From positions 16,727,629 to 16,791,628 of the forward strand of contig CM053327.1 in NCBI GenBank assembly GCA_028583605.1: a DNA stretch of 64,000 nucleotides. The letters are read 5' to 3'. Of the stretch, positions 56,980 through 64,000 are shown one piece after another. Position 1 is the stretch's first letter. Each line of letters begins with the position of its first letter. Position numbers and translations under genes: made by a program. The DNA comes from Dastarcus helophoroides (Eukaryota; Arthropoda; Insecta; Coleoptera; Bothrideridae). The notes below the pieces were generated by a model, which had not been told where the DNA came from, did no database searches, and saw nothing but the letters and a program-made list of their open reading frames with translations.

Positions 56980-59390
56980 CTATGATTTCATAGTCAACTT
57001 ACGCTCAAAAACTTATCATCCACTCAGCAGTTGCAATGATAAGATCGATAACATCGCTAGTTAATAGCTGGCCATACACCAGCGGATTGCTCGATGAATT
57101 GGATATGGTACGTATCAAATCAGCGGAATTAACTTTACGTTAATGGACAGGGCCGAACCACAGACGATTCGACAGAATTTATTTTGCACAGACTAAATAT
57201 GTTAGTCAGTGGCTGTTAAAGATTTTGATTCCTTCTGACTTTGACATCTCACTCAAAAATCCCAGATAACACCAACTAAATCTCGGGGGCATGCAAATAT
57301 ACCGTGAGCCGACTTCAATTCGTACAAAAGTGAGACTGTTAGCCCAATAACGTGAAGTTTTTAACTGACGAATTTAATTGGAGGTTATAATAGGTGTTCA
57401 GATACGTACGTAGTGGAAAGCATCATATTTGGTACTAACGAGCCACGGATTAAATTCGCAGATCAGATTCGTTCGTGTATAGCCGGATATTGAACAACAA
57501 ATTTTTATGTAATAATTTCGTCACGTAATGATTTGTATTTACATACAACTGAAAATAATATGACAATAATTGCACCTGTTTTACATTTTTAGTTTCGTAA
57601 ATCAACTAACCTATTAAAATGTAAGACTGAAATTCTAAAAATTAAATAAACGTGAAATGTAATTAAATTAATTAACCGGTCTAATATAAACTAACGTACT
57701 TAACAAAAGTTTTCGAAAAAGATTCTGGCAGCAAGCGCAATATAAAAATGTAATAAAGTGTGTTCGAAGCGTTTATTAAGGATGTTTCTCCTTATCTAAT
57801 TGACAAAAAAACATTCAAATTATATCTTAAGTTCCATTGTCTTCGATGGCACGCAATTTTCATCTGACCGACTGTGATGACGGTTCCAAATTTTTTGAGA
57901 GATTGGCATCGTAATCGTCCTCTATTTCTGGTCTCCCAGCATTTATGCGAGTCTTTTTTTTACTTCATATTACCCAAAAGTCTACAATGGGGTGTGCCTA
58001 CGGAACCTTTGGAGGATTATCACTTTTGGAGAGAAAAGCGATGTTGGGAGTCTCTAACCAATCTCTTAGGTATTCTCGCACAATTGACGACGCTAAATTA
58101 AACCAAAATACATTTTCATTATCAGAATAGTGCGTACTGATAAAATCGCTTAATTTTGGAAGACTTTGATATTTGCAATATCACTTTTCAGCACTTGTCT
58201 CACTAAATCGAATATGATTTTTCGAAATTCCAGTTTATCTTCCCTAACTTAGTAAACTATGTGACAAATATGATATGGAATGTTAAATTGAAACATCTTT
58301 AGACATTTGTTTTCAGTGATATCTCGATGCTAACTTATTTTCCATTACTGCACAGGTACTTATATTTTTCCGAAAACTTTTGTTAAATTATTTGGGTGTC
58401 CGTCTCTTCACAAATTATGTCATATTAATCATAAGTCATAACATCAACTGTTATTACATACATTAAAGTAAAATGTCAAGAGTTTAATTTAAATATTAAA
58501 CCAAAGCTGAGTTTCAAGCACTTTTATGGAATTTGATTTTGTTTTATTCGCCCAAAGGCAACAACGATTTAACATAAAAGCTTTAACATTATACTCTGTG
58601 GAACAATAGAATTGTGGAATCTCATTTTATGTAAAATGTGCACAGCCGACAATACAACATGAAAACGATAAAACGTAAGTGGGGTGTATAAATTCCTTCG
58701 CATTAAAAATTAAATGCCGAGAATCTTGATACATTCTGTCTAATATGAAAATTATTTTATGCAAGTGAACTCAACTGTATTTGAATCAGAATAGAGTTCC
58801 TATAAACTTTTTGAGAAAATGAAAGCAATTAATATTAGTTTAAGATTGGAGAAGTATTCTACGTTAAGTTTGTTTATGACACGTTTTTTAGGAAGAGAAT
58901 CCTTCTGAATTAAAATAATTTGAGAAATCGTTAGGGCTTTAAATCATTCGTTAAAATTAATTTATTCATTTTACTGCAAAAAATAAGAGAAGCGAGATGA
59001 ATTATGACGAAAATTGGCAGTTTTTAGTTTTTTCAAAATATTTCAGAAACCAAGTAAGATATTTTACCACTCTTTTTACAGAAACACTACAAACAAATTT
59101 ACACAACCTTTTTGTAATTTAACCGACTTTGTATCCATAATAGTAAAGGAGATCCTAATGGGGAGATGTGAAATAGTACTAACCCTGTATAATTTTGAAT
59201 AATAAAATGAAAATGTACTTAAGATATCCTTGCCAATTAGGTTGCCGCCACTGTATGTATTTCTTCTGATCTCTTGTTCTGCATATCAGAATGGTCTGTA
59301 TTCATAATAATGGCTAGCGTTAAATTACCCACCTGTAGTTAAAATATTATTTGTGGGTGTATAAAGGGTATAAAGGGAAAATATAAAAGG
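56980..59390. other. No recognised gene
   Basis: 57030-57440 is slightly less AT-rich. Overlapping frames at 57874-58130 (WHRNRPLFLVSQHLC..) match nothing I know. Confidence 0.35.
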
Positions 59391-59690
59391 TTATTCGTGC
59401 TCGTATAGAGATCGTCACCGGAATGGAACCTGTCGGAGAAAAACATTCGTCTGATCCGCCCTTGGTTGATTTCCAAACTGTCGCGTCTTTCTCGGTAATC
59501 GAGTACTCGTTACGCTTCTGTGAGATGGTTAGCGTTAGTATCGAATTGTAAGGATTTGGCCAATACACTCCATAAAATTCCCAAACAGGTAAAGCAAAAT
59601 TTCTATTTCGAGCTGCCGTCGTCGTCGACCGTTCACCGATCGTCCGTTCGGAGGAGATAACTCATTAAATTTTCGACGTCTTGCGATTCA
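59391..59690 (+). promoter_or_regulatory. CpG-rich block with consensus donor site, candidate exon
   Basis: GAGATCGTCACCGGAATGG and GCCGTCGTCGTCGACCGTTC stand out from the AT-rich background. CAAACAG followed by GTAAAG at about 59588 is a consensus splice donor on the plus strand. A 73-codon frame exists on the minus strand (59347-59568) but is not recognised. Could be a host 5' exon. Confidence 0.3.
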
Positions 59691-59910
59691 CCAAGGAAAC
59701 TGTATACATTTTCTCTTTGCTAGATTCACCCACGTGATCTACTATTTTTTTAATATTGGTGATGCTAAATGTATAATGGCTAAGACATCATGTGTATGTA
59801 TTTATTGTCATTTTTTAGTTTACATTTATGATTCGACTAATTTAATTTTATTTGTTCTAGGTAAGTCATCAGGGAAGTTTTTTGGGGTCATAAATCATAT
59901 AAGATAAGTA
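59691..59910. other. No recognised feature
   Basis: AT-rich; the next 8 bases TTACAAAT (59911-59918) are the target duplication of the hAT copy. Confidence 0.35.
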
Positions 59911-59918
59911 TTACAAAT

Positions 59919-61467
59919 AAGGGATGTAACGAATATTGGGTCTCCCACATTCGCGAATGCGAATATTCATTTCCAACATTCGCGAATGCGAATACGAATG
60001 TTGACTTTTGTCAAAAAATTCGCAATTTCCAGAATATAGCGAGTTTGGAGAAAAATAAAACAGTTTCAAAGAATATTTCCCTTACAATTTTTATTTTTAT
60101 TTAAAGTTTGACATAATTTCGAAATTTTCAAGAAATATTTTTTTTTAAATTTCGTAAAAATATTATTAATTTTTTTTATTTTAATACAATTTTAGAAAAA
60201 TAAACGAATTTTGAAAATAAGTGGAATTTTGGGTAATAAAGTCGTAATTTAGAAAAAGAAGAATTATGATACTAAAAAAACAGTTTTGGGATAAAGTAGG
60301 AATTTTCAGGAATTCAGATTTAAAGTAAAAACCTTACCATTTTTAAAAACGTCAAAAATATCGAAATTTAGAGAAAAATTTGATTTTTGAGATAAAAATT
60401 AAAAATTTCGAAAACTCAAACAAATTTTGAAAAAAAATCAAAATTTCGAGGAAAAAATCGACATTTTGAGAAAGAGATCGAATTTCTAGAAAAAATTCGA
60501 AATTTAGTAAATATTCGAAATTTTCCAGAGACTTAAATTTTATCGAAATTTCAAGAAAAAGAGTCGAAATTTCTTAATAGATCTATTTTTTGACAACTGC
60601 CTGAATAAAAGAGAAGCTTCTCCCTCCCTGCCCCACCGTGACGACAGAAAATATCCACTATTGAGATAACCGTTGAAATGTTCAAAAAATACTTTTCCAA
60701 ATTTACTGATAAATATTATTCAAAACGTTTTTACTTTTTTATCAAAAGATCCACCAAATTTCGAAAAAAAGGCGTAGTTTGATAAACAAGTCGAAATTTG
60801 TAGAAAGACACATTTTAAAAAAAAAGCCGAAATTTTCAGAAAAAGTCTTATTTTGAAAATCACGAAATTTGGAAAAAAAACGGTGAATTTTGGGCTAAAA
60901 AATTGCAATTTTGAGAAAGTCAGTAAGGGCGTACCGAGGCGGGGGTGTTGGAGGTGTGACACCTCCCTAAACTTTCGTTTTTTATAGGTAAAATCAATTT
61001 GTATTTCACAGTCGGCAAATTTTTCTAATCGAGTCGGCATTTTTAACTTTACTCACCCCCCAAAAGCATCAGGCTCGGTACGCCCCTGAAAGTCAGATTT
61101 TGAAAAAAGAAGTCGAATTTTAGAATAAATTAAAATTTCAAAAGAAATTTTTGGAAAAACGACGAATTGTGAGAAAAAGTCATAATTTATAGAAAATGTC
61201 AAAACAAGGCAAATACTAATCTTAAGAAAAAATTAAAACTTGAATTTAAATAAAAATACTTTTCATAAAGTGGGACTGGATAAATTACTGCATTAATTAT
61301 TATCTTAGTAAATGCTGATCTCCTAAGCGCCTATGAACCCCAGTTAAGGAAATCCTGCCTTGGCAGTTCCATTGTTATTTTATAAATAATTTCCCGAGTT
61401 ATTGCCAAATACATTAGCAATATATTCGTATAATTTCTTGCGAATGCGAATATTCGTTACATCACTA
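59919..61467 (-). mobile_element. Non-autonomous hAT-type element, family B copy 2 (inverted)
   Basis: Right end (reverse complement) TAGTGATGTAACGAATATTC; left end AAGGGATGTAACGAATATTG. Exact 8-bp duplication TTACAAAT at 59911-59918 and 61468-61475. Opposite orientation to copy 1: the landmark TATCTCAATAGTGGATATTT appears here on the minus strand near 60670. The interior array is therefore purine-rich on the plus strand. Contains the nested MITE 60924-61088. No transposase. Confidence 0.88.
60924..61088. mobile_element. 165-bp MITE nested in the hAT copy
   Basis: Left TAAGGGCGTACCGAGG and right (reverse complement) CAGGGGCGTACCGAGCC form the terminal inverted repeat. Exact 8-bp duplication AAAGTCAG at 60916-60923 and 61089-61096, so it is again hAT-like. 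Holds the hairpin GGAGGTGTGACACCTCC. Inserted into the array of the host element. Confidence 0.88.
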
Positions 61468-61481
61468 TTACAAATATTATA

Positions 61482-62112
61482 AAGGTAGTTCACCGGCAGT
61501 AATCGTAGTAAAAAGTTGTTAAGAGCGTTACATCTCCGCTGCGTAAGTGAGATCAGTCTGCAAGTCTGCCACCACTAATCGTTTTTTTAGCATATACAGC
61601 CCTTGTGGATATAATAATACATGTTCCCAAGATGCTTTGCAATAAATTTTCTCAGCGCTGCAACAAGCACTGCTTATACTATAAAATTTACACAACGGAG
61701 CTACAGCCTAAAAGCATGTTGAAGGAGTACTAAATCTGTTATATTGTTATTACTTTAAGATGTTTCCCTAACGTGCGGAATGAAGCATCGGAAATTTCGT
61801 GGATAAGTAATTTCAAATTGCGATTACGCGAAAATGGTATAGCTAGAAATTCTTATATTTTACCATTTGATTCACAATATCACCTTACATGATATATTAG
61901 TTTTTTATCAAAATCTGTAAAAAGATTTGACCGCAATAAAAAATCTCTTCGAAAACTTTTTTTCCTCTATACCTTCCGGTAAAAAAAGTTTCGCATTGAA
62001 TATCACGGCTTTCGCAGCGGCACGGATCTTTTAATGTTGTATGGTAACATCTGACAGAAATTTAAAGAAAATCTATAGAAAAGCAATCGACCGGTGAACG
62101 GTGAACTACCTT
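61482..62112. mobile_element. Candidate small TIR element
   Basis: AAGGTAGTTCACCG at 61482 and its inverse CGGTGAACTACCTT ending at 62112. No clear target duplication. The left end lies 6 bp from the target duplication of the hAT copy. Interior non-coding. Confidence 0.55.
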
Positions 62113-63296
62113 GAAGCAAAATATACTTGAGGGATTGTTGTCGTCTTTATTGAGATACAAGAATATAATTAACTAATCACTACAAATGGCGCAATGGGCA
62201 ATCTTAAACATTTTAAAAGGCGATTCTGATTTAATACTCACTTTTACTTTCGAATATTATTCTTTTAGGTTTGATGAACGTTTACGTCTAAAATGTTGCT
62301 TAATTGTAATACCTATTTGTAAGGGATTGGTTTTCGTGAACGATATCAAATTGAGGAGTTAGTTATATTGTTATTCTTATTATTTGTTGTTGTTTGCTAA
62401 TTTGTTCTTTTCAAATATAGGATGAATGTAAATTTCTTGTGTAAAAAGTGATTCCCTTTTTTAATATAAAGTAAAGCATTCTTTAAATTAATTAGAAAAA
62501 ATCAATTTTTTATATGATTTGAAGTGTATTTTTGGGAGTTTGTTCCGGAAAAAACGTTTCCGTTGATCCAATATTCTACCTATATAGGTACAATAACGAT
62601 TTTTTTACTTGGATTCACTTTCACATTAAGGATCAGTGTAAAAAGTGGTGTTCATCAATTTCGTCAAAAAGATATTAGAAATCCGAGACATGCTGCCAAG
62701 GTTAAAAATTGGTTAGTCGAACATGCGATTTACTGAAAGTTTGTTTCAGTTGACATTAATACGAAATGAATTCTCCCCGGAAAAACATCATTCTCAATTT
62801 TAAATCTTCCTTGTTAAAACATTTAATTTAACACCTGTTATCCTATAATAATGTCCTATTAGCTTGTAAATTTTTCGCCCAAATTGTCTTATTAATTTGT
62901 AATGTAATTTTTGGATTTTCGTCTTAAGAGGGGTACAAGAACCAATTTCCAACTTTTATTTAATGAATAGTCTATTTTGTTCCAAAGCTGCACCATTTGC
63001 ATGTTCGCAAAATTCGAACCCATAATATAATTCATTTCTAACATGTTGTAAAATTTGTGGAGGTATTTATCGGATTCTTGCTTAATACATAAGACAGTAA
63101 CAACGATATGATGTGGATACTTTTTTCCTGATAAGACTACTTTAACTTTAAATAATTAGTTGAAATTGCGAAGCCACCAATTAAACAAAACTTTGATACA
63201 ACTAGCTGACTCTTGCAACTTTGTCTGCACAAGGTCCAATAATGTAATGTTTCGAAATAAAATAGTTTCTCATTTGATTTTAATAAAATACTCGTT
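62113..63296. other. No recognised gene
   Basis: A 70-codon frame at 62524-62736 has a hydrophobic segment (TITIFLLGFTFTL) and a basic C-terminus, without a known family. Nothing else seen. Confidence 0.35.
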
Positions 63297-63594
63297 TCAA
63301 AGGTTTCACCTTATTTAGTACCCGCTAGAATTGCAGGTGGCACGCTGTATTATATCAGCCATAGACATCCCGTATTGCTTTCTCTGTTATATATTCTGCG
63401 TTATAACCTTAAATAATATTATTGGCACAATCTAGTTCTTGAAACTGTAAGGTTCAGTTTTATTGGAATAAAAATACCCCAAAAGATACTCCTAAAAATA
63501 CCCGACATTCTGTGAACATTTCAGCACAATCGATTTAGCAGTTTCCAAGGTAGGCCCGGACAAAATATAAATTGACAGACAGACAGGCGCTTAG
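63297..63594 (+). repeat. Dispersed ~300-bp repeat, copy 2
   Basis: Direct copy of 1597-1895 with about a quarter of positions changed; ends GACAGACAGACAGG. Probable 3' end of an insect LINE or SINE. Confidence 0.65.
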
Positions 63595-64000
63595 ACGATT
63601 TAATCCAATTAATATAGATATGAACAAGGCAAAAATAGTATTGTCGAAAATTGACTGTCAGTTCATAAACATGAAAAAACTTATTTCTGCTGTAAAAAAA
63701 TTAATTATATCATAATTTGAGAACAAAAAATCGCGACATTAAAACTCAAAAAGGCAGATGTGCTTTTTTCTCTTAGCCTATCTCTCACAATTGCACCTTT
63801 TCTGCCTACATTACTACACTTTCGCATACGGTAGTTAGTCACATTCGCGTTTGAGTGAGCTTAGATTAATTTTAAAGTTTTCATCAGCAGTTGCAACAGG
63901 AAATTAAACCGAAAGCGCTAAGAAGCAAAACATGCCTTGCTGGAAATTATCACCTCGTCATTCAGCGTTTCATGTAAACACACTACTCCAGAATCTTGGA
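63595..64000. other. No recognised feature
   Basis: AT-rich; nothing identifiable before the window end. Confidence 0.35.

Noticed and set aside
57874..58130. Host exon encoding WHRNRPLFLVSQH
   Set aside because: Two overlapping frames look equally plausible and neither shows a known domain or splice sites.

Overview
The window looks like gene-poor, strongly AT-rich arthropod (most likely insect) DNA. The evidence is its transposon content: Ty3/gypsy LTRs with a TATA box and an arthropod-type TCAGT initiator, Penelope-like elements with hammerhead ribozymes and a GIY-YIG endonuclease, pogo and Tc1 transposases, several hAT-type elements, and LINE reverse transcriptases with insect-style motifs. 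I could not place it to order. No intact host protein-coding gene was recognised. Nearly every recognisable coding sequence is a broken transposon gene. Three or four CpG-richer patches (about 16.3, 32.0-32.3 and 59.4-59.7 kb) could be 5' exons or promoters of host genes, but this is weakly supported.

Layout. 0-4.7 kb: a cut LTR, a tRNA-derived SINE, a Tc1 transposase remnant, a dispersed 300-bp repeat, a 943-bp hAT-type element with exact 8-bp target duplication, a second SINE and a 940-bp fold-back element. 6.8 kb: a Penelope terminal fragment with a well-preserved hammerhead. 9-11.1, 15.3-16.2, 17.0-18.1 and 20.1-22.0 kb: long degenerate quasi-tandem arrays built from words like TCGAAATTTTGAGAAAAA, with strong purine/pyrimidine strand bias. 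11.2-13.5 kb: a LINE (minus strand) with endonuclease tail, RT and a (GAA)n tail. 24.5-25.7 kb: tandem Penelope terminal units. 27.3-28.9 kb: a second LINE interrupted by a Penelope fragment with GIY-YIG and hammerhead. 29.98-31.4 kb: a 1.4-kb inverted-repeat element. 35.33-37.46 kb: a pogo-family transposon with TA target duplication whose transposase core has been replaced by a Penelope fragment.

39.1-40.7 and 59.9-61.5 kb: two opposite-facing copies of one hAT-type family with exact 8-bp duplications; the second carries a nested 165-bp MITE, also with an exact 8-bp duplication. 44.25-46.74 kb: the most striking cluster. It holds a 400-bp near-perfect palindrome with a complete hammerhead motif in each arm, a fold-back element, another hammerhead, and a five- to six-copy 147-bp satellite. 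52.5-57.0 kb: a gypsy-type element whose two LTRs face opposite ways, the second joined by its exact U5 end into the truncated gag gene, with a 2.7-kb terminal-inverted-repeat transposon inserted exactly between LTR and primer-binding site.

The parts do not form a cellular pathway. They record layered transposition: elements nested in elements, with at least two or three distinct hammerhead-bearing families. Long stretches between them show nothing I can name.
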